A DNA stretch of 64,000 bases, taken from an uncultured Hyphomicrobiales bacterium (lineage in GTDB: Bacteria > Pseudomonadota > Alphaproteobacteria > Rhizobiales > Beijerinckiaceae). Shown here one piece after another: positions 39,245 through 50,200 of the stretch; within the stretch, counting starts at the first letter, position 1, and each line of letters starts with the position of its first letter. The notes below the pieces were generated by a model. That model saw only the letters and a list, made by a program, of their open reading frames with translations. It did not search any database and was not told the DNA's origin. The position numbers were made by a program, and so were the translations under genes. The stretch is taken from assembly GCA_903847605.1 (NCBI GenBank), contig CAINED010000012.1, positions 91,150-155,149 of the forward strand, in the 5' to 3' direction.

Positions 39245-40741
39245 TTGTCCCTGCTCGGATCCATTCTCAACGAAACAGCCATCGCGGCGCGCAGCCTTGC
39301 GGATTACGTCACCGGCACGGGCCTGCGGCTCGGCGTCACCGGCCTCTCACGCTCGGGCAAGACCGTTTTTCTGACGGCGCTGGTTCACAATCTCCTGCGC
39401 CTTTCGAAAGCGTCCGCAGCGGAGCCGCGCCGCACCTTCCCGGTGTTTCGCGTGCACGCGGAAAACAGGCTGACGCGCGCCCTGCTCGAACAGCAGCCTG
39501 ACGATGCCGTGCCGCGCTTCGCCTACGAGCAGCATCTCGCAGCATTGACCGGCGGCGATGAAGGCAAAGACGCGCGGCGCTGGCCGGAATCGACCAATCG
39601 CATTTCAGAATTGCGGCTGACGCTGGAATTCGAACGCAAGGAAGGCTGGCGCAAGGGCGCATCGTCCCTCACGCTCGATATCGTCGATTATCCCGGCGAA
39701 TGGCTGCTCGATCTGCCGTTGCTGGAAAAAGATTTCGCAACATTCAGCCGCGACACGATCGAAGCGTCCGCTGCGGCATCGCGCGCGCCGCTCGCGGCGG
39801 AATGGCGCGCCATGCTGTCGAGTCTCGATCCGAAAGCGCCGGCAACGGAAACCGACGCGCAAAAAGCGGCGCAGGCCTTCACCGGATATCTGCGCGCCAG
39901 CCGCAACGATCGCTATGCCCTCTCGACTCTGCCGCCCGGGCGTTTTCTGATGCCTGGCGATCTCGAAGGCTCGCCCGCTCTGACCTTTGCCCCGCTGCAA
40001 CTGGGCGATGGCGAAATCTATCCGTCAGGCTCGCTCGCTGCGATGATGGAGCGCCGGTACGAGTCCTACAAGTCGCATGTCGTGCGGCCCTTCTTCCGCG
40101 ATCATTTCTCGCGCCTCGATCGCCAGATCGTTCTGGTCGATGCGCTGGCGAGCCTGAATTCCGGGCCTTCGGCAGTGCGCGATCTCGAAAACGCCATGAG
40201 CGAAGTGCTGAACGCCTTCCGTACCGGGCGCTCCACCTTATGGTCCACGCTCTTTCGTCCCCGCATCGACAAGATTCTTTTTGCAGCGACAAAGGCCGAC
40301 CATCTCCACCACACGAGCCATGATCGTCTGGAAGCCATACTTCGTCTGCTGGTCGCACGCGCCATCGCGCGCGCCGAAAATCTTGGCGCAGATATCGATG
40401 TGATTGCGCTTGCCGCCGTGCGCGCGACACGGGATGCGAAAGTCAAACATAACGGCGACATGCTCGACGCCATCATTGGCACGCCGCTCGCGGGTGAAGC
40501 TCTGCATGGCGAGACTTTCGAAGGCCTTTCCGAAGCGGCCATTTTTCCAGGCGAATTGCCCGACGATCCCAAACGCGTCTTTCGCGGCGATGGCCTCGCG
40601 GCGAGCGACGATGAAGCGGCCTGGCGCTTCCTGCGGTTCCGTCCGCCCATCATCGAGGACACCGACGGGCGCCCTTCGCCCATTCCGCATATCCGTCTCG
40701 ACCGCGCGCTCGAATTCCTGATCGGAGATCGCCTTGTCTGA
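39245..40741 (+). CDS. ycjX: YcjX-family P-loop protein
   Basis: From TTG 39245 (GGAAG upstream) the protein has 498 residues; another TTG at 39191 is possible. It has Walker A GVTGLSRSGKT, LTLDIVDYPGEWLLDLPLL (switch-like DxxG), and ILFAATKADHLHH (TKAD, guanine recognition). The family is stress-induced, conserved in Proteobacteria, and paired with YcjF. The function is not firmly known; GTP-dependent envelope work is inferred. It overlaps ycjF by 8 bases. Confidence 0.92.
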   Translation: MSLLGSILNETAIAARSLADYVTGTGLRLGVTGLSRSGKTVFLTALVHNLLRLSKASAAEPRRTFPVFRVHAENRLTRALLEQQPDDAVPRFAYEQHLAALTGGDEGKDARRWPESTNRISELRLTLEFERKEGWRKGASSLTLDIVDYPGEWLLDLPLLEKDFATFSRDTIEASAAASRAPLAAEWRAMLSSLDPKAPATETDAQKAAQAFTGYLRASRNDRYALSTLPPGRFLMPGDLEGSPALTFAPLQLGDGEIYPSGSLAAMMERRYESYKSHVVRPFFRDHFSRLDRQIVLVDALASLNSGPSAVRDLENAMSEVLNAFRTGRSTLWSTLFRPRIDKILFAATKADHLHHTSHDRLEAILRLLVARAIARAENLGADIDVIALAAVRATRDAKVKHNGDMLDAIIGTPLAGEALHGETFEGLSEAAIFPGELPDDPKRVFRGDGLAASDDEAAWRFLRFRPPIIEDTDGRPSPIPHIRLDRALEFLIGDRLV

Positions 40742-41798
40742 GAAAGACGCCACGCAGAGGCGGCCGCGCGCCTTCAGGCTCGATAGCGGCGCTGTCGTCG
40801 ATACGGCCGGCCAATCCGCCGCGCTCGACATCGAGCCCGATTTCTATGCGCGCGAGGCCGAGACGCTCGCGGCCGGAAATACCGAGGCAGCCATAGAAGG
40901 CGCACAGAAGCAGGGCATTTTGCGCCGCTCGCTCTTTTCATGGGGCGGCCTCTTCTGGTCGGCGCTAACAAGCCTGCTGCTGCTGGCGCTCGGCCTCTGG
41001 TTCACGCAGCTTGTCGAAGATCTGTTTCGCCGCACGCCCGCGCTCGGCTATGCGGGCGCTGTGCTGATCGCGCTCGCCGTGCTAGCGCTCGTCGTGCTCG
41101 CCCTGCGCGAGATTTTCGCCATCGGCCGTCAGCGCAAGATCGCCCAGCTTCACATCGGTTTTGCGCAGGCGCGCGAGCGTGACGACACCGCAACGGCGCG
41201 CACGCTCGTTCGCGAACTGACCGCGCTTTATGAGAAGCGCGCCGATACGGCTCGCGCGCGCAAGGACGCCGAAGCACTCACGCAGGAAATCGTCGACGGG
41301 CGCGATCTCATCGACATTGCCGAACGCAGCCTGATGTCGTCGCTCGATCGCGACGTGCAACGCGAGATTGCCAACGCCGCCAAACGCGTCTCGCTGGTGA
41401 CGGCCGTCAGCCCGCGGGCCGTCGTCGATCTCCTGTTCGTGGCTGCGCAGACACTGCGTCTGATCCGTCGCATCTCCGAAATCTATGGCGGGCGGCCCGG
41501 CCTGTTCGGCTTCTTCAAACTGTTGCGCTCGGTTTTCGCGCATCTCGCTGTCACCGGCGGCATGGCCGCTGGCGATTCCATCCTGCAGCAGGCTTTGGGC
41601 CACGGCCTTGCGGCCCGCATATCCGCGCGCCTTGGCGAAGGCGTGCTGAACGGATTGCTCACGACGCGCGTCGGCCTCTCGGCCATGTCCGTCTGCCGCC
41701 CCATGCCTTTCGCCGCGCTCGATGCGCCCGGTGTCAGCGATGTGGCGCCGTTTCTGTTTTCGTCCGGAAAGCAGGAGCAGACGAAGAACGAGCGGTAA
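40734..41798 (+). CDS. ycjF: YcjF-family (DUF697) membrane protein
   Basis: The 354-residue protein from TTG 40734 has two transmembrane helices near residues 70-125 (FWSALTSLLLLALGLWF and AGAVLIALAVLALVVLAL), a helical linker, and the C-terminal DUF697 region (VSPRAVVDLLFVAAQTLRLIRRIS, ending with glycine-rich helices). It is the usual partner of YcjX and starts inside that gene. Its last 65 bases overlap the end of the convergent msrQ gene, which is long for an overlap between real genes. Confidence 0.88.
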   Translation: MSEKDATQRRPRAFRLDSGAVVDTAGQSAALDIEPDFYAREAETLAAGNTEAAIEGAQKQGILRRSLFSWGGLFWSALTSLLLLALGLWFTQLVEDLFRRTPALGYAGAVLIALAVLALVVLALREIFAIGRQRKIAQLHIGFAQARERDDTATARTLVRELTALYEKRADTARARKDAEALTQEIVDGRDLIDIAERSLMSSLDRDVQREIANAAKRVSLVTAVSPRAVVDLLFVAAQTLRLIRRISEIYGGRPGLFGFFKLLRSVFAHLAVTGGMAAGDSILQQALGHGLAARISARLGEGVLNGLLTTRVGLSAMSVCRPMPFAALDAPGVSDVAPFLFSSGKQEQTKNER

Positions 41799-42654
41799 GC
41801 CATCCCGCTACGCTGCGGCCCGCAATGATGCCGGTAAACAACAGGCCGGCAGCGAGCACATACCAGGCCGGTCTGATCTCCCATGAATATTCGAGCGCGC
41901 TGAAATCGAGATTGCTCTCGAAGACGCGCATGAACGGCGCATTCATCGAGTAGCGATAATAGCCGGCTTCGATCAAAGCCGTCGAAAGTCCGCCCAACAT
42001 GGCAATGAAGACGGCGGCTGTAAGCGAAATCTCACCACGGTATTTGCGCAACAACCTGTAGGCGGCGAGCATGACAAGCAGACCAGCGATCAGCGAGGGC
42101 TCATAGGCCTTGAGGCGCACCTGCATGAAATAATGAACGATGGCGAGAAACGCCGCGAGATAGACGAGTGTGTGCAGCCTGTTCCAGCGCGCCGCGCCGA
42201 GCTTCTTCACCATCGCATCGTTCGATGTCGCTGCAAGCGCCAGAAAGATCAGCAGCGCCACGAAGCCGATCGTCAGGTAAAGACGGATGACGATTTCGAG
42301 CGCGATACGCCACCAGATAAAATTCTGATCGATGAAATAAAAGCTGAGATGCAGCAGCATGTAGAAGGCCGCGGCAACGCCGAGCAGCCTGCGGATCGCG
42401 ATCACCTTGTTCCAGCGCGCGGCATAGCGCAGGGGTGTGATGGCGAGCACGACGACGATGAAGCGCATCGCCCAGTCGCCGGATTCCCTGAGAATGTCGG
42501 TCACGGGCTTGGGCGACAGCCAGCCCATGTTCCATTTCAGCGCCATCCAGCAGGCCGGCGCGATGGCCAGCAGGAGAACTGCAAAGCGCAACAGAGAGAA
42601 CCGGCCATCGCGGCCGGTCCATGGCATTATTGCGCTGAGTGTCGAAGCAGGCAT
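41734..42654 (-). CDS. msrQ: MsrQ/YedZ-type haem-binding membrane protein
   Basis: The 306-residue protein has six or more transmembrane helices with the ferric-reductase-like core: LLGVAAAFYMLLHLSFYF, RWNRLHTLVYLAAFLAIVHYFMQ. The histidines in these helices are the likely haem ligands. MsrQ passes electrons to MsrP, which repairs oxidised methionine in periplasmic proteins. No msrP is found in the window. The protein also has a longer C-terminus than E. coli YedZ, with two further helices. It overlaps ycjF tail-to-tail by 65 bp. Confidence 0.85.
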   Translation of the reverse strand: MPASTLSAIMPWTGRDGRFSLLRFAVLLLAIAPACWMALKWNMGWLSPKPVTDILRESGDWAMRFIVVVLAITPLRYAARWNKVIAIRRLLGVAAAFYMLLHLSFYFIDQNFIWWRIALEIVIRLYLTIGFVALLIFLALAATSNDAMVKKLGAARWNRLHTLVYLAAFLAIVHYFMQVRLKAYEPSLIAGLLVMLAAYRLLRKYRGEISLTAAVFIAMLGGLSTALIEAGYYRYSMNAPFMRVFESNLDFSALEYSWEIRPAWYVLAAGLLFTGIIAGRSVAGWLTARSSSAPAFRTKTETAPHR

Positions 42655-42763
42655 GGGCCCAACATAGGGCAGCCACGCCGTGCTTGCATATCACCTTTGC
42701 TGACGCGGGATCACGTTCGCGGGAAAAACATGCGTTATCCCGCCGGCCGGAACGACATGCTCC

Positions 42764-43870
42764 TCAGTTGGCGCGCAAATAGTTGCGATGCACGAGCGCG
42801 CCCGTCTTCATGCGCGTATCGAAAAGGTGAGCCTCCGGGCCAGAACGGGTTTCAAGCTCGACAGAGCCGCCGACGGTTTTCGTGCTGGCGCTCCCCTGTT
42901 CGGCGCCTGCGAGGAATTTGCCGACCGTTGCCACATCGGGCGCTGCGGTCTTGTCCGTCTCGGGCCGCTCGCCCAGCGCCTCCGTCACCGCTGCTTCCAG
43001 CATCTTCGGCCACATCTTGCGAAACAGACCGTTGGAGGCATAGACATCGCCGCTGTTCACCTTACCGTTGATGGCGAAGACGAAGCCGACGATATCCCCG
43101 TCGCTCTCGCCGGCCGATTTCAAGGCCGCCAGATAGGCCGTGCGCGCGGCATTGAGTTTCTCGTTTTCAAGCGTCAGTTGCAGGCTCGTGCGCGATTGCG
43201 CGGCCGCCACCGGCGCGCCGACGGAACGGGCCAGACTCTCCTGCTTGCGCGCAACTTCCGCCCAGACTTTCGATTGCCGGGCGCTGGTTTCGCTGCCCTG
43301 CGGTTGCGGGCCCCGCCCTGCGGGCAATCCCGCTGCAACAACCGGCGCTTTCATCGCGAGCTTGGCGACGCGGGAGGGAATGGCGGCATTGGAGGCTTCG
43401 AAGTGCCCGGCCTGCTCCTTGCCACGCGGCGACCAGCGCCCCTGCTCCACACAGAACGCATCGATGGCGAGCTTGCCCGAACCCGGCGGCACGATGATGC
43501 TGACTGTCAGCACGCGGTCCTGCTTGCCGCCCTTCACGATGTCGCCGGATTGAATGAAGACCGGCTCGCGGCCTGTATTCTCGACCTGCAGCGAATTTAC
43601 ATTGCCCGTCTCGTGCACGATCAGCGATCCGCGCTGCATGGCCTCGGCGAGGGTGAGAGGGACGACGCCGCCGGCGGACGGACCGCGCACGAAATAGATC
43701 GCGAGATTTTCATGAACCACGGGTTGCGACACGGCGCGCATGGATGGCGCTTCCGCCAATGCCAGCCCCGGCGCAAAGCCCAAGGAAAAAGCCGCTCCGG
43801 AAACGAAAGCGGCTGCAAAAAACGAACGGCGGCTCAGAGATTTGACTGATGGTTCGAGATTTATGCGCAT
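42764..43870 (-). CDS. Tat-exported ARPP-1-like protein
   Basis: From ATG 43870 (GGAGGA upstream) the protein has 368 residues. The N-terminus LSRRSFFAAAFVSGAAFSLGFAPGLALAEA is a twin-arginine signal. The mature protein has NLAIYFVRGPSAGGVVPLTLAEAMQ and NSLQVENTGREPVFIQSGDIVKGGKQDR, which match the ARPP-1 domain (beta-rich, function unknown). No enzyme motif was seen. It lies between msrQ and the divergent mscS gene, so an envelope role is likely. Confidence 0.75.
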   Translation of the reverse strand: MRINLEPSVKSLSRRSFFAAAFVSGAAFSLGFAPGLALAEAPSMRAVSQPVVHENLAIYFVRGPSAGGVVPLTLAEAMQRGSLIVHETGNVNSLQVENTGREPVFIQSGDIVKGGKQDRVLTVSIIVPPGSGKLAIDAFCVEQGRWSPRGKEQAGHFEASNAAIPSRVAKLAMKAPVVAAGLPAGRGPQPQGSETSARQSKVWAEVARKQESLARSVGAPVAAAQSRTSLQLTLENEKLNAARTAYLAALKSAGESDGDIVGFVFAINGKVNSGDVYASNGLFRKMWPKMLEAAVTEALGERPETDKTAAPDVATVGKFLAGAEQGSASTKTVGGSVELETRSGPEAHLFDTRMKTGALVHRNYLRAN

Positions 43871-44051
43871 GCGCGTGTCCTCCTTTTCAACGCGTGCATG
43901 CTCCAGCTTCAATGAGACGGAGCTTGGGAAGCGGGACGGCAAAGCGGCGGTGGAAAAAAGGCGAAGCTTGTTTCCTTCGCCACATTCGCCCCGCATTGTC
44001 GGGCGAATCCCACGGCCACGTTCACGGCGCCAGCCAACTTCGGAGAGAGGC

Positions 44052-44840
44052 ATGACATCGCAGGAACTCGCGCTCCAGACTTCCGCCTATATGAAGATCG
44101 CTTTCGATTACCTGCCGCCGATCATCGGCGCGATCCTTGTGCTGATCGTCGGGCGCATGATCGCCAACTGGCTCTACGGCTTCGTGTCGCGCACGTTGTC
44201 GAAAACCAAGGTCGACGTGACCTTGCAGCCCGTGATCGCCAGCGTGGCGCGCTATGCGGCGCTCGGGCTCACGCTGCTCGTGGTGCTGCAGCAGTTCGGC
44301 GTGCAGACCGCCTCGCTGCTCGCCATCCTCGGCACGATCGGCCTCGCTGTCGGCCTCGCCCTTCAGGGCACGCTGAGCAATGTGGCCGCCGGATTGATGT
44401 TGCTCTTCCTGCGCCCGTTCGAAGTCGGCGACCGCATCGAAGCCGGCGGCGCTGAAGGCGTCGTGTTGGGCATCGACATGTTCCACACCAATCTGCGCAC
44501 GACCGATGGCGTCGATATCGTCATTCCCAACAGCAACATCCTGTCGGGCACGATCCGCAACATGTCGAATTTTCCCGAGCGCGTGGTGAGCACGAAGCTG
44601 ACTGTCGCCCTGGAATCCGATCCCGATCGCGCTGCAACAGCGCTGCGCGAAATTCTCGACGCCGATCCGCTCGTGATCAAGGATCGCCCGCGCAATGTCG
44701 CGGTCAAATCGCTCAGCGCCGGCGGCAGCGAGATCGACATCAGCGCCTGGGTCAAGAACGAGGACTTTGTTCAGGCGCGCACAAACATTCTGAATGCCGC
44801 ACGCAAGCGCTTTGCGCAGGATGAAATCAAGCTGGCGTAA
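44052..44840 (+). CDS. MscS-family mechanosensitive channel (small)
   Basis: The 262-residue protein has three transmembrane helices. The pore helix LAILGTIGLAVGLALQGTLSNVAAGLMLLFLRPFEVGDRI matches MscS TM3 and the beta-domain entry. It is of minimal MscS length. It opens under membrane tension to release solutes in osmotic downshock. The start ATG 44052 follows GGAGAGAGG. A terminator follows the gene. Confidence 0.94.
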   Translation: MTSQELALQTSAYMKIAFDYLPPIIGAILVLIVGRMIANWLYGFVSRTLSKTKVDVTLQPVIASVARYAALGLTLLVVLQQFGVQTASLLAILGTIGLAVGLALQGTLSNVAAGLMLLFLRPFEVGDRIEAGGAEGVVLGIDMFHTNLRTTDGVDIVIPNSNILSGTIRNMSNFPERVVSTKLTVALESDPDRAATALREILDADPLVIKDRPRNVAVKSLSAGGSEIDISAWVKNEDFVQARTNILNAARKRFAQDEIKLA

Positions 44841-44852
44841 GTCAAACGTCAT

Positions 44853-44895
44853 TTAAAAAACGAGAGGCGCGACACTGTCGCGCCTCTATTCATTT
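44853..44895. terminator. Bidirectional terminator between mscS and the FNR gene
   Basis: AGAGGCGCGACA (44863-44874) pairs with TGTCGCGCCTCT (44876-44887), with an A run on the left (ATTTAAAAAACG) and ATTCATTTC on the right. It serves both convergent genes. Confidence 0.8.
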
Positions 44896-44913
44896 CTGCA
44901 CGATCAGGAACGC

Positions 44914-46083
<1,170 letters not shown>

Positions 46084-46100
46084 TTAACTAAACACAAGCG

Positions 46101-46128
46101 GAAATTATTTTATATTACATATAATTTC
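46101..46128. promoter_or_regulatory. AT-rich dyad between ferredoxin and FNR genes
   Basis: GAAATTAT (46101-46108) pairs with ATAATTTC (46121-46128), and an inner TTATAT-TAC-ATATAA dyad lies within. The stretch is almost pure A+T in a GC-rich genome. It could be a terminator, an operator or a -10 region for the reductase, whose start is 150 bp away. The kind of site is not known. Confidence 0.4.
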
Positions 46129-46132
46129 AGTA

Positions 46133-46504
<372 letters not shown>

Positions 46505-46571
46505 TTAAACAAATGCCGTCGCCTTGGCGAGGGGCGACAGCGCGGCAATTCGCCGGTGCGGGAAACGCCGC

Positions 46572-46982
46572 TCAGGCGTCGGCCAGAAGCCTGCGGATTT
46601 CGCCCTGCGCTTCTTCCACTGCATCCTTAAGGTCGAGCACATAAGCCTTGAGATCGCCGTCGGTGAAATTCGCGCCCAGCGCATCCTCATAGGCCTGGGC
46701 GGCTGCGGCGATCCGGCCTGCCCCGATGGCCCGCGCAGAGCCCTTGAGCGTGTGCGAAAGGTCGTGTCGCCATTTGCGGTCGCTGGAACACAGATCGCTG
46801 TCGAGCCGGGCAATGATCTGGCCAGCCTGCTTGTCGAAAAGGCCCAGCAGCTCCAGTTCGAGGGCTCGGTCGCCCAGCGTCTGGCGCGACAGATGCACGA
46901 GGTCGAGCGGGCGCACGCCTGCGCTTGCTCCGGGGGCGGCAGGCTTCGCGTTGGCGGCCTTTGTGGCGATCTGCGCTTGCAT
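46572..46982 (-). CDS. Hpt-domain phosphotransfer protein
   Basis: From ATG 46982 (GGAG 11 bases upstream) the protein has 136 residues; a GTG at 47093 would add 37 but has no ribosome site. The Hpt phosphorylation motif is HDLSHTLKGSARAIGA. Hpt proteins relay phosphate from hybrid kinases to response regulators. The protein is not ChpT, which is a dimeric kinase-like fold. It is divergent from the giant GPR-like gene, so it might act in polar growth signalling. The gene is a single unit on this strand. Confidence 0.8.
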   Translation of the reverse strand: MQAQIATKAANAKPAAPGASAGVRPLDLVHLSRQTLGDRALELELLGLFDKQAGQIIARLDSDLCSSDRKWRHDLSHTLKGSARAIGAGRIAAAAQAYEDALGANFTDGDLKAYVLDLKDAVEEAQGEIRRLLADA

Positions 46983-47168
46983 GGCGGCGTACTCCGGTAA
47001 ACTTCGAGACAATGTTTCGCTATGCTCGAGTATCGCCGCGCGCCGGTCGCGGCCGGTGAACGCGGCGTCGATTCGGCAAAAGTCTTTGCTCACAAGGTAA
47101 ATCGGGCGTTAACGACGTTTGCTCAAAGTTCGTCCCCGAGGTTTTCAGGGAGAGCGGTAACCTGTAAA

Positions 47169-47184
47169 TTGACAATTGGTTAAC
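47169..47184. promoter_or_regulatory. Candidate CtrA-type site before the GPR-like gene
   Basis: TTGACAATTGGTTAAC reads TTGA-N7-TTAA-C, one mismatch from the CtrA consensus, 105 bp before the giant gene. It also contains TTGACA, a possible -35. The rest of the 306-bp divergent gap (46983-47288) shows no gene and no clear -10. Confidence 0.35.
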
Positions 47185-47288
47185 AGCGCCCGGACCTGTC
47201 GAAGGCCACATTTGGACAGGAGGCGCTGGAGTCCGGACTGCGGTTTGCCCCGCACCGGGAGAGTAGATGCGCACCGAGAGGCATTCGA

Positions 47289-50200
47289 ATGGCGACGCAA
47301 TCCAAGCCTCAAACGACATCGGAGGCGGCTCTGTCCGCCGTCGAGGCTGTGATTCTGGGCGACGGGGAGAAGACCGACCCCGCGGCATCGCCAGAAGTCG
47401 CTGAAAACAATCATAAAAGCGAGGCGACAGGCGCGCCGCGCCTGCCCTCTGTTTCCGATGCCGACCTGCCCGCCCCGGCGCGCGAGACGCCGTCCCGGCC
47501 GCCAACGCGCGGCGGCGCGGCCAATGTCGCCCGCCCGCCTGTGACCCGTATCATCGACCCCGGCCAGTCCAACGGCCCGGGTACGCCGGAGCCGGCGGCG
47601 ACCTCGCCGCGCCCCGCCGCCAACGACGACCGCCGCTCGGTCGGCCAGATATTGCAGGCGCTGCAAATGCGTCCCAGCCGGACGCCGCTTGTCCTGGCTT
47701 TCATTGCCGCCGGCGCTTGGATCGCGCTGTCCGCCTTCTACGGCTGGACGACATGGCAGACAGGCGAGTTGCAAAAAGCGTCCCCGTCGCTCCTCGCCCT
47801 GCTCGGCATGGCGGTATTGGGGCCGGTCATCTTCTTCTTCATCACGGCGATGCTTGCCCGTCGCACGCAGGAGATCCGTCACACCGCGCGCTCCCTGTCC
47901 GAGGTCGCCATCCGCCTTGCCGAACCGGAAACGGTCGCGCTGGAACAGGTCGTCACACTCTCCGGCGCAATCCGGCGCGAAGTCGCCTCGATGGGCGACG
48001 GCATCGAACGCGCGCTCGCACGCGCCGGCGAACTCGAAACGATCATGCGTTCGGAAGTCGCGACGCTCGAGCGTTCCTATTCGGAAAACGAGCGCCGCAT
48101 CCGCGCGCTCATCGACGAACTCGCCAACGAACGCGAGGCGATCGTAACGAACGCCGACAAGGTGCGCCTTGCAATGTCCGGCGCGCACGAGACGCTTTCA
48201 GAAGAACTGCGCCTCGTCAGCACGCAAATATCCGAGAGTGTCAGCGACGCTGGCGCACGCGTGACCAATTCTTTGGGAACAAAGGGAGAGGAAATCACGC
48301 TGACGTTGTCGCACACGGGCGACGCGCTAATCGATCATATCAGCACGCGCGGCACGGATATCGTGTCCAAGCTGTCGGCTACGGGCAATGACGTCACCAC
48401 GCGCCTGACGTCCGCCGCCGAAGAGATCACGCGCACGCTCGCCGGCTCAAGCGAATCCATCGTCGAGCGCGTCACCACGCAAGGCAACGACGTCATCACC
48501 CGTCTCGCGCAAACAGGCGAGATCGTGACGGAGAAGCTGACCAGCGCGAGCGACCAGATTTCGAATTCGCTTGCAGGCACAGGCACAGCTCTGCTCGACC
48601 GCTTCTCCACACAGGGAAGCGATGTCGTGACGCGGCTGTCCGAAACCGGCGAACTTGTGACGACGCGTTTGACCGCCGCGAGCGAGCAGATCGCCTATTC
48701 GCTCGCCAATACCGGCAACGAACTGCTCGAACGATTCTCGACGCAGGGTACGGAAGTCGTGAGCCGTCTTTCGGATACCGGTCAGGCGTTCTCGGAAAAG
48801 CTGACGTCCGCCAGCGAACAGATCACCCATTCGCTGACGCATACGGGCACCTCGCTGCTCGAGCGGCTTTCCACCCAAGGCAGCGATGTCGTCTCCCGCC
48901 TTTCCGAGACGGGCGAAACGGTCACGGCGAAACTCAACTCTGCCAGCGACCAGATCGCCTATTCTCTTGCGGACACCGGCAACTCGCTGCTCGAACGCCT
49001 CTCGACGCAAGGCGGCGACGTTGTCACGCGTCTTGCCGAAACCGGCGAGACTGTCTCAACGAAACTCACCTTGGCCAGCGACCAGATTTCGCAGTCGCTT
49101 GCCTATACCGGCACGTCATTCCTGGAACGCCTGTCGACACAGGGTAGCGATGTCGTCGCGCGTCTGGCCGAAACCGGCGAAACCGTCACCAACAAGCTCA
49201 CCTCGGCCAGCGATCAGATTTCGCAATCGCTCACCCATACCGGCAACTCGTTCCTCGACCGTCTTTCTACGCAGGGCGGCGATGTGGTCGCGCGTCTCTC
49301 CGAAACCGGCGAACTCGTTACGTCCAAACTCTCGTCGGCTAGCGACCAGATCACCTATGCGCTGGCCGATACCGGCAATTCGCTGATCGAGCGTATCTCG
49401 TCGCAAGGCAACGAGGCCGCGACGCGCCTTGCCGAAAGCGGCGAGACCGTGACGGTCAAACTCAACGAATATTCGACGCACGTCTCATCGCTGCTTTCGG
49501 CAACGGGCGACTCCATCGTCGAGCGCGTGTCGAGCCACAGCAACGACGTTGCCGGCCGACTTGCCGAAACCGGCGACGCGATCACCGGACGGCTCAGCGA
49601 TACGTCGAACCAGTTGCTGTCGGCGCTCTCCTCGACCGGCGAATCGGTTACGGGAAGACTGACGGAATCGGCGACGCAGCTCACTTCGACTTTCGCCACG
49701 ACAGGCGAGTCCATCGTCGAGCGCATCAGCTGGCACGGCAACGACATGGTGACCCGCCTGACGCAGTCGGGCGATACGATCTCGTCACGCATGGTCACGC
49801 TCGCGGATAACGTTACATCCGGCCTGACCGAACAGATGAATGCAGTCGATGAACGTCTGCGCACGTCCAGCGAAACACTGGTTGCCGAAGTCGGAACGCG
49901 CGGTGCTGAAGCCGCGAGCCGCATAGAGGAAGCAAGCGCCAAGGTTCTTGATGTCATCTCGACGCGCAGCGACACGCTCTCTAACCGCCTGGCCGAGACA
50001 GCCAACCGCATCAGCGATGTCGTCTCGATTCACGGCGGCGCGCTCGAACAGAATTTGCAGCAGATGGGTCAGCGTCTCGAAACGTCGCTCATCGAACGCA
50101 CCGTCGCTGCACAGACCTTGTTCGATACGGCGGCAACCGACTTCTCCTCGCGTCTCGATCACCAGCGCGAAGCGATCCGCAGCGAAATCGACACGCATGC

